Positions 34,873 to 43,926 are shown, counted from the stretch's first letter. The stretch: DNA of 64,000 nt from Pseudomonadota bacterium (GCA_023386155.1 JAEWKH010000011.1:17384-81383), one strand, 5' to 3'. Numbers and translations are program-made. Notes: generated from the letters alone by a model not told the origin.

Positions 34873-36072
34873 ATGACGGTCATCTGGCAACCTGCCCTGG
34901 ATGCAGACGCTCAGAGCTGGCAATCCCTGGCCGCGCGGCTGTCGGACATGCATTTCGCTCAGCTGGCCGAGGAGCTCGACAGGGAGCAGCGCTATCCATG
35001 GGAGAACGTGCGCCGCCTCGTGGACAACAGGCTGGCCGGGCTCTTCATTCCAAAGGCCTATGGGGGCGAGGGCGCGAGCCTGACGGCCACCGTGGCCGTT
35101 GTCGAGCGCATCGGCTCCAGTTGCTCCTCCACCGCTGCGATCCTCTGCGCCTATCAGCTCGGTGCCTTCCCGGTCCTGCTCGCAGGCCGCGAGGACCAGA
35201 AGAAGCTCTATCTGGGCGAAATGACCAAGGGCGTCGGCACGAGTTTTGCCCTATCCGAGCGCGAGGCGGGCTCCGACGCTGCCGCCATCACGGCGACCGC
35301 CGTGCGCGAGGGCGAAGGCTGGCGCATTCGCGGCGAGAAATACTGGATCGGTAACGGCGGCGCGTCACGCTACTATGTGGTCTTCGCGAAGACGGACGCG
35401 TCCGCCGGCGGCCGGGGTATCTCGGCCTTCATGGTCGATAAGGAACAGGAGGGCGCCGTCATTGACGAGCTCTCCGACAAGATGGGCATTCGCGGCACGC
35501 AGACCTCGAATCTGAAGCTCGATGTCGTGGTGCCGGACGAAGCAAGGATCGGGGAGGTCGATCGGGCTCTGCGGCTGGCTTTCCAGACGCTCAATGTGGG
35601 CCGCGTGATGGTAGCCGCCCAATCTCTCGGGCTGGCGCTAGCCGCCTACCGTGAGGCCTCGCGGCGCGCTGTGGAGCGCAAGGCCTTTGGGCAGGCGATC
35701 ATCGACAACCAGGGTATCGGCTTCAAGCTCGCCGACATGGCTGTGGAGATCTCCGCTGCCCGCATGATGCTCTACGAGGCCGCGAGGGCTTACGACGAGG
35801 GGCGGGACGTGGCCAATCTCGGCGCGATGGCAAAACTTTACGCATCGGAAGTCGCTCACCGGGCGGCGGATGCGGCCGTGCAGATCTGGGGCGGCTTCGG
35901 CTACTGCAAGCCGAATGTCGCCGAGCGCCTCTACCGCGATCAGCGCATTCTGGAGATTTACGAGGGGACCTCCGAAGTCCAGCGCCTTGTGCTGGCGCGC
36001 GCCGTGCGCAAAGAGGTGGAGGACGCCGCTGCCGCAGGGCAGGGCGAGCCCCCACAAAGACGGAGCGCCTGA
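34873..36072 (+). CDS. Acyl-CoA dehydrogenase
   Basis: 399 residues. Typical segments: FALSEREAGSDAAAITATAVREG, RGEKYWIGNGGASRYYVVFAKT, ERKAFGQAIIDNQGIGFKLADMA and WGGFGYCKPNVAERLYRDQRILEIYEGTSEVQRLVL. The catalytic Glu in IYEGTSE is present, unlike in the paralogue at 24.2-25.4 kb. It should oxidise the activated substrate in the first beta-oxidation step. Its stop codon overlaps the TetR start. Confidence 0.93.
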   Translation: MTVIWQPALDADAQSWQSLAARLSDMHFAQLAEELDREQRYPWENVRRLVDNRLAGLFIPKAYGGEGASLTATVAVVERIGSSCSSTAAILCAYQLGAFPVLLAGREDQKKLYLGEMTKGVGTSFALSEREAGSDAAAITATAVREGEGWRIRGEKYWIGNGGASRYYVVFAKTDASAGGRGISAFMVDKEQEGAVIDELSDKMGIRGTQTSNLKLDVVVPDEARIGEVDRALRLAFQTLNVGRVMVAAQSLGLALAAYREASRRAVERKAFGQAIIDNQGIGFKLADMAVEISAARMMLYEAARAYDEGRDVANLGAMAKLYASEVAHRAADAAVQIWGGFGYCKPNVAERLYRDQRILEIYEGTSEVQRLVLARAVRKEVEDAAAAGQGEPPQRRSA

Positions 36073-36719
36073 TGGACACCGGGAGTTCAGCCCTGACATC
36101 CCTGACTGGAAACGAAGCACAGGACGAGATTGTCCGCGCGGCGGCCGAGGTCTTCATGGAGTTCGGCTTCGCGGCCACCTCCATCGATGCCGTAGCTGAG
36201 CGGCTAGGGGCCACCAAGGGACGAATCTACCATTACTACCGGAGCAAGGCGGAGCTGTACTTCGACGTGCAGATCGCCGCCATGGAGAGATTGACGCGCG
36301 AGATCGAGCCGATCGCCAAGGGAGCCGGAAACGCTGCTGAACGCCTGGAAGCCATGGCGCTCCGGCACACGACAATACTCATGGAAGATCTGCCCATGCA
36401 AAAGGTGGCCGTGCGGGGCCTTGAGCGGGAACTGCTGGGTTCGGTCGCCGCGCGGCACGCCAAGACCCTGCGCTCGATCATCCGTCTGCGTGACAATTAC
36501 GAGCAGATCTTCGCCGAGGTGATCGACGACGGAATCCGCGCGGGTCTCTTCATGGACATCCCGCCGCGCCTTGCGACGAAACCATTCTTCGGAGCCCTGA
36601 ACTGGCTCACCGTGTGGTACGCGCCGCGCCGTCTTCAGACGGCGGAGGACATCGCCGAGATCGCCCGCACCCTGACCGGATGCGCCATGCGCGGAATACT
36701 CAGAGGAGCCCAGCCGTGA
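36072..36719 (+). CDS. TetR-family transcriptional regulator
   Basis: 215 residues. The N-terminal helix-turn-helix (about 35-60) reads TSIDAVAERLGATKGRIYHYYRSKAEL. The ligand-binding C-terminal domain resembles the TetR_C branch seen near fatty-acid and aromatic-acid catabolism genes. It is embedded in the operon between the dehydrogenase and the ligase, with overlaps on both sides. It is the best candidate for binding the two matching palindromes at 30.15 and 30.26 kb, probably released by a CoA-ester intermediate. Confidence 0.92.
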   Translation: MDTGSSALTSLTGNEAQDEIVRAAAEVFMEFGFAATSIDAVAERLGATKGRIYHYYRSKAELYFDVQIAAMERLTREIEPIAKGAGNAAERLEAMALRHTTILMEDLPMQKVAVRGLERELLGSVAARHAKTLRSIIRLRDNYEQIFAEVIDDGIRAGLFMDIPPRLATKPFFGALNWLTVWYAPRRLQTAEDIAEIARTLTGCAMRGILRGAQP

Positions 36720-38050
36720 ATGCTCAAGTGACCCGTCCGTATTCCTCCGACATCTGGGATCCTGTCGAGACTTGGTCGAGGGAGCAGATCGAGGGGTTCC
36801 AGCTCGGTGCGCTGAAGAAGCAGCTCGCCCGCGTGGAGGCGAAAAGCGCCTATTACAAGAAGGTTTTCAAGGACGCGGGCTTCTCGGCAGCCGATTTCAG
36901 GACCTTCGAGGATCTGCGTCGTCTGCCGATCACTCGCAAGGCTGACTACGTAGCCGGGCTTCAGGAGGATCCGCCTTTCGGAACCATGCGCGCGGTCGAC
37001 CTGAACGAGGCCGTTCGCGTGCATTTCTCGTCCGGGACGACGGGGCGTCCGTCGCCGGTGCTGTGGTCCAGGCGTGACATCGAGCGATGGGCCGACCTTT
37101 ATGCCCGCTATCTCTACGCCCAGGGGCTGCGCGCCGGCGACGTGTTCCAGTGCATGTTCAACTATTCCTGGTTCGTCGGCGGCTTGGGCGCGACGCTCGC
37201 CGCGCAGCATATCGGGGCGCTCGTGATCCCCGGTGGCTCGGTGGACACCAAGCGGCAGATCGAGACCATCAAGGAATACGGCACCAAATGCGTCATCGGC
37301 ACGCCGTCCTTCATGGCTCACGTGGCGGAGGCCGCCGATGAGATGGGCTTCGATCTCGCAGCCTCCACGGTCAAGATGGTTTGCGTCGGCGGCGAGCCCG
37401 GCGCGAGCATTCCCGGAACCCGCGAGCGGTTGGAGCGCATGTGGGGCGCGAAGATGTTCGATTGCTATGGCGCCCTGGAGTGCCAACCCATCGGCTGGGA
37501 CACAGCCCTGCAGCTGGGGCCGCAGATCGCCGAGGATTTCATTTATGTGGAAATTCTCGATCCGGACACCCTGGAGCCCGTTGAGGATGGCCAGCGCGGC
37601 GTTCTAGTGCTCACTCATCTCGACAAGGAGGCGTGCCCTCTCGTGCGCTGGTGGACCGGCGATGTGGTCGTCCGCGACCGCACGCCGACGCCAGACGGGC
37701 GTACCCATGCGACGCTGAAGGGCGGCGTCCTGGGCCGCGCGGACGACATGCTGATCGTGCGCGGCGTCAATCTCTTTCCGAGCGCCGTCGAGGACATCGT
37801 GCGCGCCTTCCCGGGAACGACCAATGAATATGTCCTCGTCATCGACGATTCCGTGAAGGACCCGAAGACCGGCTTCCTGACCGGGGTGAAGCTGCGCGTC
37901 GAGCGCATGGACGACGCTCCCGAGGACCTCGGCGAGAAGCTCTCCTACCGGCTGCGCGAGCGCCTGCAGGTTCGGTTCCTTGTCGAGGTGCTGCCGGCGG
38001 GATCCCTGCCTCGCACGGTTCACAAAGCCAAGCGCGTGATCACGGAGTAG
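36716..38050 (+). CDS. Phenylacetate-CoA ligase-like AMP-forming acyl-CoA ligase
   Basis: 444 residues from GTG 36716, which overlaps the TetR stop and has GAGGAG about eight bases upstream. The P-loop-like motif VHFSSGTTGRPSPVLWS is near residue 105. A later motif FDCYGALECQPIGWD and the hinge segment GRADDMLIVRGVNLFPSAVEDIV are characteristic of PaaK-type ligases. It would convert the imported acid to its CoA thioester. The substrate class, aromatic or otherwise, cannot be read from sequence. Confidence 0.9.
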   Translation: MNAQVTRPYSSDIWDPVETWSREQIEGFQLGALKKQLARVEAKSAYYKKVFKDAGFSAADFRTFEDLRRLPITRKADYVAGLQEDPPFGTMRAVDLNEAVRVHFSSGTTGRPSPVLWSRRDIERWADLYARYLYAQGLRAGDVFQCMFNYSWFVGGLGATLAAQHIGALVIPGGSVDTKRQIETIKEYGTKCVIGTPSFMAHVAEAADEMGFDLAASTVKMVCVGGEPGASIPGTRERLERMWGAKMFDCYGALECQPIGWDTALQLGPQIAEDFIYVEILDPDTLEPVEDGQRGVLVLTHLDKEACPLVRWWTGDVVVRDRTPTPDGRTHATLKGGVLGRADDMLIVRGVNLFPSAVEDIVRAFPGTTNEYVLVIDDSVKDPKTGFLTGVKLRVERMDDAPEDLGEKLSYRLRERLQVRFLVEVLPAGSLPRTVHKAKRVITE

Positions 38051-38055
38051 GCATC

Positions 38056-39138
38056 ATGGCAGCGCCGCGCACGCTTGAGGGTAAACGCGTCATCGAGTTG
38101 TCCCAGTTCATCGCCGGGCCGACAGCGGCGCAGCTCCTGGCGGATTTCGGCGCCCAGGTGATCAAGATCGAGGCTCCGTCGGGCGACGGCTCCCGCGGGC
38201 TTCCGGGAACCGCGTTCGGCAGCGTCTATACCCGCAGCTTCAACACGTCGAAGGAAAGCCTCGTCATCGACACGCGCCAGGAAGGGGACCGCGCCAGGTT
38301 GTTCGATCTCCTGAGCAATGCGGATGCGCTCGTCTGCAACCTCGCGCCGGGGGCCCTGAGGCGGCTTGACCTGGATGCGGTTTCCATTCGCCGTCGGTTT
38401 CCCCATCTGATCGCCACGCTCGTGTCCGGCTACGGCCAGCAGGACGACCGCACTTGCATGGACACGATCGCGCAATGCGAGAGCGGCTTTGCATGGCTCA
38501 ACGGGGCGGAGGATGGCAGTCCGCGCATTTCCACGAGCTGGCCCGCCGACTTTTTCTCCGGTCTCTACGCGGCCCTCTCCACGGCCATGGCCCTGGCAGA
38601 GACGAACCGCACGGAGGGCTGCATCATCGACATCTCCATGATGGAGATCGCAGCCGCCATGCTGCTCGGGCCGGCAGCCCTTTTGGTTTGCGAGGGAGGA
38701 ACGCCAGCACCCGGCACCGGCAATCGGGACCGGGCCTCGGCTCCTTCGGGCATCTATCCGTGCCTGGACGGCCACGTCTACATCTACGGTGGCCTCGACC
38801 CATATTGGGCCAAGCTGAAAAGCGTCGTCGGCGGAAGCGATGCACCCTCGGGCGAACGTCTCGCCCGGGCGGAGGAGTTCGACCGGCAGGTCAGCGCCTG
38901 GACCTCGCGACACATCCGTGAGGACGTGCTCTCCGTCATGAACGAGTGCGCCATTCCGGCGGGCTCCGTGCGCGATCCTGTGAGTGCCGTGGAAATGATC
39001 CGCAAACTGCGTGACGGTGCCGTGAGCCGCAGGCTCGCGTCCGGAGAACACGTTCCGGCCTTTCCAGCCCTGTTCGATGGCGAGCGGCTCCACCGTTCGC
39101 CGGCCCCATCCATCGGCGGATCCCGACGCGCCGACTGA
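38056..39138 (+). CDS. CaiB/BaiF family class III CoA-transferase (copy 1)
   Basis: 360 residues. N-terminal motif VIELSQFIAGPTAAQLLADFGAQVIKIE is typical of the interlocked-ring CoA transferases. The catalytic Asp is probably in MDTIAQCESGF. Class III enzymes move CoA between carboxylic acids without free energy loss; here it probably activates the substrate or recycles CoA from a product. It is shorter and more divergent than the second CaiB protein downstream. Confidence 0.88.
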   Translation: MAAPRTLEGKRVIELSQFIAGPTAAQLLADFGAQVIKIEAPSGDGSRGLPGTAFGSVYTRSFNTSKESLVIDTRQEGDRARLFDLLSNADALVCNLAPGALRRLDLDAVSIRRRFPHLIATLVSGYGQQDDRTCMDTIAQCESGFAWLNGAEDGSPRISTSWPADFFSGLYAALSTAMALAETNRTEGCIIDISMMEIAAAMLLGPAALLVCEGGTPAPGTGNRDRASAPSGIYPCLDGHVYIYGGLDPYWAKLKSVVGGSDAPSGERLARAEEFDRQVSAWTSRHIREDVLSVMNECAIPAGSVRDPVSAVEMIRKLRDGAVSRRLASGEHVPAFPALFDGERLHRSPAPSIGGSRRAD

Positions 39139-39152
39139 CACGGAGCAAGACC

Positions 39153-39968
39153 ATGTCCTCATCCTTCAACGATCCTTACAACGCCTCCGTGCTCCGCGAC
39201 GGGCTTTTCGCAAACCGTTCCGCCTTCGTATCCGGCGCGGGCTCCGGTATTGGCCGCGCTATCGTTCTCCGCCTCGTGCAGCTCGGCATGCAGGTCTTCG
39301 GCACGGGCCGCCGCGCTGAGATGCTGGAGGAGACGGCCGGTCTCGCTGAAGGCATGGCGGGGCAATTCACCTACAAGCCCTGCAATGTTCGCGAGACGGA
39401 AGCCATCGAGGCGCTTGTCCGTGAGGTTGGCGAGAGCAGGGGCATCGACCTTCTGGTGAACAATGCGGGCGGCCAGTTCTTCGCACCCGCCACGGAGATC
39501 AGCCGCAGGGGATGGGACGCGGTGATCGACCTGAACCTGAATGCGGTCTTCACCGTCACGAAGGCGGCCTATCCGTATCTCAGGGCCAGCCGAGGCAGCG
39601 TGGCAAGCATCTCCCTCTCGGGCGTCGACCGCGGATCCAAGGGACTCGCCCATTCAATTGCAGCGCGCGCCGGCGTTCTCGGCATGACGCGATCGCTCGC
39701 ACTGGAATGGGCGAAGGACGGAATCAGGCTCAATTGCATCGCGCCCGGAACGGTCGTCACGGAAGGGCTAGCCGGAGAGGCGGCCCGTCCGATGCTCGAG
39801 CGGCTGGTGGAGGCGACGCCGATGGGCATCCCAACCTCGGTGGAGGAGGTGGCTGAACTCGTCGCCTACCTCGCAAGCCCCGCCGGGCGCTTGATGACTG
39901 GCCAGCTCATCCAGATCGACGGTGCCGCCCATCTCGGGCCGGGCCTTCACATGATCGCTGCTGAATAG
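39153..39968 (+). CDS. SDR oxidoreductase, 2,4-dienoyl-CoA reductase-like, with altered catalytic residues
   Basis: 271 residues. Rossmann motif SGAGSGIGRAI (27-37) and NNAGGQ (103-108) are intact. The YxxxK site reads H167-S168-I-A-A-R172, so Tyr is replaced by Ser and Lys by Arg. A His just before the Tyr position and loss of Tyr are also seen in peroxisomal-type 2,4-dienoyl-CoA reductases, but Lys is normally kept there. It may reduce a dienoyl-CoA intermediate. It sits between two CoA-transferase genes. Confidence 0.82.
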   Translation: MSSSFNDPYNASVLRDGLFANRSAFVSGAGSGIGRAIVLRLVQLGMQVFGTGRRAEMLEETAGLAEGMAGQFTYKPCNVRETEAIEALVREVGESRGIDLLVNNAGGQFFAPATEISRRGWDAVIDLNLNAVFTVTKAAYPYLRASRGSVASISLSGVDRGSKGLAHSIAARAGVLGMTRSLALEWAKDGIRLNCIAPGTVVTEGLAGEAARPMLERLVEATPMGIPTSVEEVAELVAYLASPAGRLMTGQLIQIDGAAHLGPGLHMIAAE

Positions 39969-39977
39969 GATCTACCA

Positions 39978-41162
39978 ATGCTGGCTCTGGAGGGAGTGAA
40001 GGTTCTCGACCTGTCGCGGGTGCTTGCGGGTCCATGGTGCACCCAGACGCTCGCCGACCTCGGTGCTGAGGTATGGAAGATCGAGGAACCGATCAAGGGG
40101 GATGACACGCGAAGCTGGATGCCGCCAGAGATCAACGGCGAGTCCACCTACTTTCTCTGCTGCAACCGCTCGAAGGAGTCGGTGGCCATCGATATCAAGG
40201 ACCCAGCCGGGCAGGCCGTCGTGCGGCGCCTTGCCGAAAAGGCGGACGTGCTGGTGGAGAATTTCCGCAAAGGGGCTCTGGAGCGCTTCGGGCTCGGCTA
40301 TGAGCAACTGTCGGCTGTCAATCCGCGTCTCGTCTATTGCTCCATCTCGGGTTATGGCCGCACCGGCTCGCGTGCCGAGGAGGCCGGTTACGACTTTGCC
40401 ATTCAGGCCGAAAGCGGCCTCATGGCGATTACAGGGGAACCGGACGGCATGCCGATGAAGCATGGCATTGCGATGACCGATATCGTGACGGGCATGAACG
40501 CCACGCAGGCAATCCTGGCCGCCCTGCTCGCGCGCGAGAAAACCGCGCGCGGGCAGCACATCGACGTGTCCCTGTTCGATTCCGCGGTCGCTCTTCTGGC
40601 TAATGTCGGATCGGGACACCTGGCGACGGGATCCGAGCCCAGACGTTTCGGCAACGCGCATGCGACGGTGGTGCCTTACCAATTGTTCGACAGCGCCGAC
40701 GGAGTGCTGGCACTTGCGGTTGGCAATGATCTTCAGTTCAAGAATCTGTGCATTCAGGTTCTGGAGCGTCCCGATCTCTGGGCTGATGAGCGATATCAGA
40801 AGAATCGCGATCGCGTAATGAACCGGCGAACGCTGATCCCGGCTCTTGCGGAGGTTTTCCGCACGCGCGGCACGACTGAGTGGATCAGGCTGCTCAAGCT
40901 CGCTGGGGTCCCTGCGGGTCAGGTCAGGAAGGTTTCCGAAGTCTTCTCCAGTCCCGAAGTGGCGGATCGCGGTCTCGTGGTTGAGGTGCCGGATGAGCGG
41001 CACGGCACCCTGCGCCTGATGGCTTCACCCCTGCGGCTCTCGGGAACGCCCGTGCGACCGCCGGTAGCTCCTCCGCGGCTTGGGGAGCATACCAGCGCCA
41101 TACTCAAACACGAGCTTGGGATGAGCGAAGAGGAAATCGGACGGATCAGAGGCCCGTCCTGA
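39978..41162 (+). CDS. CaiB/BaiF family class III CoA-transferase (copy 2)
   Basis: 394 residues, the standard length. It begins LEGVKVLDLSRVLAGPWCTQTLADLGAEVWKIE, carries NFRKGALERFGLGYEQL, and has the catalytic Asp in AGYDFAIQAESGLMAITGEP. It is closer to formyl-CoA/succinyl-CoA-type transferases than the first copy. The presence of a ligase and two transferases in one operon suggests activation of more than one acid intermediate. Confidence 0.92.
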   Translation: MLALEGVKVLDLSRVLAGPWCTQTLADLGAEVWKIEEPIKGDDTRSWMPPEINGESTYFLCCNRSKESVAIDIKDPAGQAVVRRLAEKADVLVENFRKGALERFGLGYEQLSAVNPRLVYCSISGYGRTGSRAEEAGYDFAIQAESGLMAITGEPDGMPMKHGIAMTDIVTGMNATQAILAALLAREKTARGQHIDVSLFDSAVALLANVGSGHLATGSEPRRFGNAHATVVPYQLFDSADGVLALAVGNDLQFKNLCIQVLERPDLWADERYQKNRDRVMNRRTLIPALAEVFRTRGTTEWIRLLKLAGVPAGQVRKVSEVFSSPEVADRGLVVEVPDERHGTLRLMASPLRLSGTPVRPPVAPPRLGEHTSAILKHELGMSEEEIGRIRGPS

Positions 41163-41201
41163 GAATCCGAAGGATCCGGGAAATCGCGCTTGGAAGGATG
41201 A

Positions 41202-41657
41202 ATGAACGGCATGCCTCCCACAGTATCAGAGCCTGCGCCTCCCAGCGTCTTCGATCCAGCGCGCGAGGGCTGGACCCTCCGGAATGACGAGCCGGGCTTC
41301 ATGGTGCTGATCGGCCCTTTGTGGCAGCACGGCGAGGGGCAGGAGCTCGCCTTTGGCTTCCTCGTTGAGGAGAAGCACCTCAACAGGCGGGGCGTGGTGC
41401 ACGGCGGCATGCTGATGACGGTTGCCGACCAGGCGCTCGGCCTGACAGCCAGAGAACTCACAGGCGGACTGCCGCAGGCAACGATCCAACTCGATACGCA
41501 TTTTATTGCTCCGGCCGTCGCGGGGGAATTCATCACCGTCAAGGCTGAGGTCGTCCGGCGCACCCGCTCCATCCTGTTCCTGCAGGGAGCGCTGCAGGTT
41601 GGAGAGCGCGTTGTCGCCTCCTCGCAAGGGATATGGAAGGTGCTCTCGAAAGACTGA
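41202..41657 (+). CDS. PaaI-type hotdog thioesterase
   Basis: 151 residues with the PaaI/YdiI core LNRRGVVHGGMLMTVADQALGLTA, in which the HGG loop and the Asp are the active-site features. A GGAAGG lies upstream of the ATG. It hydrolyses dead-end CoA esters, a frequent safety valve in CoA-dependent degradation pathways. Confidence 0.88.
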   Translation: MNGMPPTVSEPAPPSVFDPAREGWTLRNDEPGFMVLIGPLWQHGEGQELAFGFLVEEKHLNRRGVVHGGMLMTVADQALGLTARELTGGLPQATIQLDTHFIAPAVAGEFITVKAEVVRRTRSILFLQGALQVGERVVASSQGIWKVLSKD

Positions 41658-41691
41658 ATAGACCCAACGAACGGGTTCCAGGGAGGAAGCG

Positions 41692-42846
41692 ATGAAAACT
41701 GTTCTGAAAGCACTTGCGCTCGTTGCGCTAGGCGCGTTGTCCGGGGGGAGCGCGCATGCACAGCAGGCCCCAGTCAAGGTGGGCATGATCCTGCCGCTGA
41801 GCGGCGGCGCAGGCCCTCAGGGTCAACATGTGACCCAGGCCATTCAGGCCATGGCGGAGATCATCAACGAATCCGGCGGCGTCATGGGCCGCAAGGTCGC
41901 GATCCTGAGCCGGGACGACGAATCCACGCCCGCAATCGGTGTTTCCCGAGCGAATGAGCTGCTCACGGAAGGTGTCTCGGTGATCATCGAAGGCTGGAAC
42001 AGCCCGGTGGCGCTTGCCATGCAGCCTGTCATCAGCCGAGCCGGCGTTCTGGATATCACCGCCTTCGCCAGTGCCGACACCATTCTTTCCGGCGAAGGAA
42101 ATCCTCTTGCTATTCGGCTTAATGCGTCGAACTCCCAAGGGGGAGCGGCTGTTGCCGAGGTCATCGCCAACAAGATCAAGGCGAAGCGTGTCGCGTTTCT
42201 GACACAGAACGACGCGTATGGGACCGGAACCCAGGCTGCCATCGAAGCCGAACTGAAGCGGCTTGGGCATGTGTATGAAAAGGTGGCGGAGGAAAAGTTC
42301 CCCTTCAACCAAGCCGATTTCCGGGTGGCCCTGACCAATGTCAAAGCGGCCAATCCCGATGTGACGGTTGCCATCAACGCCAATGAGGGCCTCGGAATGC
42401 CTGCCCTCATCCGTCAGGCGCGTCAGATCCGGTTGCCGGGTCAGTTCCTGGCAGGATTGGGCACGGTTGCGCCGAGCGTGATCTCCGTGGCAGGCGATGC
42501 CGCCAACGGCATCATGGGAACGGATATCTACTTCCCTGACGTGGAACCCTTCTTATCGAACGAAGTGAACAGGAAGTTCGTGGCGAGGGTGAAAGAGAAG
42601 TTCGATTACACTCCCGATAAGTTCATGGCGGTGGGTGCCTTTGCGTTGCAAATCTGGGCCATGGCCGCAAATGAGCTGAATACCCTCGATAAGGAACCTC
42701 TCGCCAAACGCATCCGCGGCGGAAGCTTCAAGAACACGATCTTTGGCGACGCTGCATTCGAGCCCAACGGACAACTTAAATCCCGAATCCACACCTTCTC
42801 CGTCCAGGAGCAGAAGATCGTCGTGGACCTGGGACACGGCGATTGA
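41692..42846 (+). CDS. Branched-chain amino acid-type ABC substrate-binding protein (copy 2)
   Basis: 384 residues with a signal peptide ending near residue 23 (AHA-QQ). Aligned by eye it is very similar along its length to the protein at 30.3-31.5 kb, sharing PLSGGAGPQGQHVTQAIQAM and EEKFPFNQADFRVALTN. GGAGG lies upstream. It likely serves the same LivGFHM-like importer with a different or broader ligand. It is the last intact gene before an IS630 remnant. Confidence 0.9.
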   Translation: MKTVLKALALVALGALSGGSAHAQQAPVKVGMILPLSGGAGPQGQHVTQAIQAMAEIINESGGVMGRKVAILSRDDESTPAIGVSRANELLTEGVSVIIEGWNSPVALAMQPVISRAGVLDITAFASADTILSGEGNPLAIRLNASNSQGGAAVAEVIANKIKAKRVAFLTQNDAYGTGTQAAIEAELKRLGHVYEKVAEEKFPFNQADFRVALTNVKAANPDVTVAINANEGLGMPALIRQARQIRLPGQFLAGLGTVAPSVISVAGDAANGIMGTDIYFPDVEPFLSNEVNRKFVARVKEKFDYTPDKFMAVGAFALQIWAMAANELNTLDKEPLAKRIRGGSFKNTIFGDAAFEPNGQLKSRIHTFSVQEQKIVVDLGHGD

Positions 42847-42849
42847 TCG

Positions 42850-43050
42850 AATGCGCTCCGGGTGGTCCCGGATTTTGCGCGGTATGGGGACAGGGCAGGA
42901 TGTGAAGAGCCGGTTGGGGGCCCAGTTCTCCCTCACGTTTTGCCAGATGCTCTCCACCGGTTGAACTCGAGTGTCTTGGGGAGCCACGGAACAAGTGTAA
43001 TGCTGACCGGCATCGGCGGATTGCGTGAGGCATGGAGCCTACGCGATCCT
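42850..43050 (-). pseudogene. Decayed IS630-family transposase C-terminal fragment
   Basis: Read leftward, one frame gives QPVESIWQNVRENWAPNRLF followed by HPERIRSIA. These match the C-terminal end of IS630/Tc1-type DDE transposases, whose consensus is about ELNPVENIWQxxRxNWLSNRxF. The preceding SITLVPWLPKTLEFN lies in another frame. Restoring one missing C near 42961 would join EFN to PVESIW. No start, upstream catalytic domain or terminal repeats were seen, so this is a dead remnant. Confidence 0.7.
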
Positions 43051-43365
43051 GCCGCGCCGAACTCAACCTCTGCCTGTCCTCGCAGCAGTTCAGGCTTGCC
43101 TCCGGGCCCGCTTGCCAGATCAAAACAGAAACGAGCAGCGTGCTGGAGAGGGGTGCTCTGGGATAACAGAGTCTTGTTCATGCGATGATTTTTGCGATGC
43201 ACCGCAAACGCGTGCAGCGCGTCATTGCTTCAATGATTCTAAGGGAGTCCCAATACTATGGCAGCAAAAATATCTCGTACGATGGGCCTGCTGACGCAGC
43301 CAATATTGAGTCATCAAAAGCTCGTTACGGGTTTCAAGAAGTGTTTTCTTTCTATTCACGAATGA

Positions 43366-43393
43366 TTGACTGGTCTTCATGTCGTCCTAAGAT
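43366..43393 (+). promoter_or_regulatory. Candidate sigma70 promoter for iorA-iorB
   Basis: TTGACT (43366-43371), a 16-base spacer and TAAGAT (43388-43393), 56 bases before the iorA start codon. It lies in an AT-richer stretch and is the best match in the gap. Confidence 0.5.
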
Positions 43394-43449
43394 TCATACT
43401 CCGGCAGGGACGTGACGGTGCGCCAAAAACACAAGTCGGGAGGAGCGAG

Positions 43450-43908
43450 ATGGTCAGCCTAACGATCAATGGAACCGTTCATCAGGTTGACGCTGAACCA
43501 GATACTCCTCTTCTATGGGTCATCCGTGAGCAGGTCGGGCTGACCGGGACGAAGTATGGCTGCGGCGTCGCTCAATGCGGTGCCTGTACCGTCCATGTAG
43601 ATGGCGTCGCCACGCGATCCTGCAGTCTTCCCATCTCGGCGGTCACTCCTGAACAGAAGATCGTGACGATCGAGGGCCTGTCTCCGGACACATCACACCC
43701 TTTGCAGAAAGCCTGGCTCGAGCTTGATGTTCCACAATGTGGCTATTGCCAGACCGGTCAGATCATGGCTGCCGCGGCTCTCCTGCAGGCCAACCCCACG
43801 CCCTCGGACGAGGACATCGTAGCCGAGATGACGAACATCTGTCGCTGTGGAACCTATAACCGCATCAAGGCCGCCATTAAACTTGCTGCTTTGGAAAAAC
43901 GCGACTGA
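43450..43908 (+). CDS. iorA: Molybdenum hydroxylase small subunit, two 2Fe-2S clusters (isoquinoline 1-oxidoreductase alpha type)
   Basis: 152 residues from ATG 43450, with GGAGGA seven bases upstream. The plant-type ferredoxin cluster uses Cys38, Cys43, Cys46 and Cys58 (GCGVAQCGAC). The second cluster uses Cys97, Cys100, Cys131 and Cys133 (CGYCQTG and CRCG). It passes electrons from the molybdenum cofactor of the large subunit to an acceptor, here probably the cytochrome c encoded two genes downstream. Confidence 0.93.
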   Translation: MVSLTINGTVHQVDAEPDTPLLWVIREQVGLTGTKYGCGVAQCGACTVHVDGVATRSCSLPISAVTPEQKIVTIEGLSPDTSHPLQKAWLELDVPQCGYCQTGQIMAAAALLQANPTPSDEDIVAEMTNICRCGTYNRIKAAIKLAALEKRD

Positions 43909-43926
43909 TCGGACCGGGAGGGACCA

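Larger units (their letters stand above)
42847..43449. other. Intergenic region with IS remnant and iorA promoter
   Basis: 603 bases. The left third holds the IS630-type transposase fragment; 43180-43440 is noticeably AT-richer and contains the candidate promoter for the iorA run. No other gene is supported. Confidence 0.6.
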
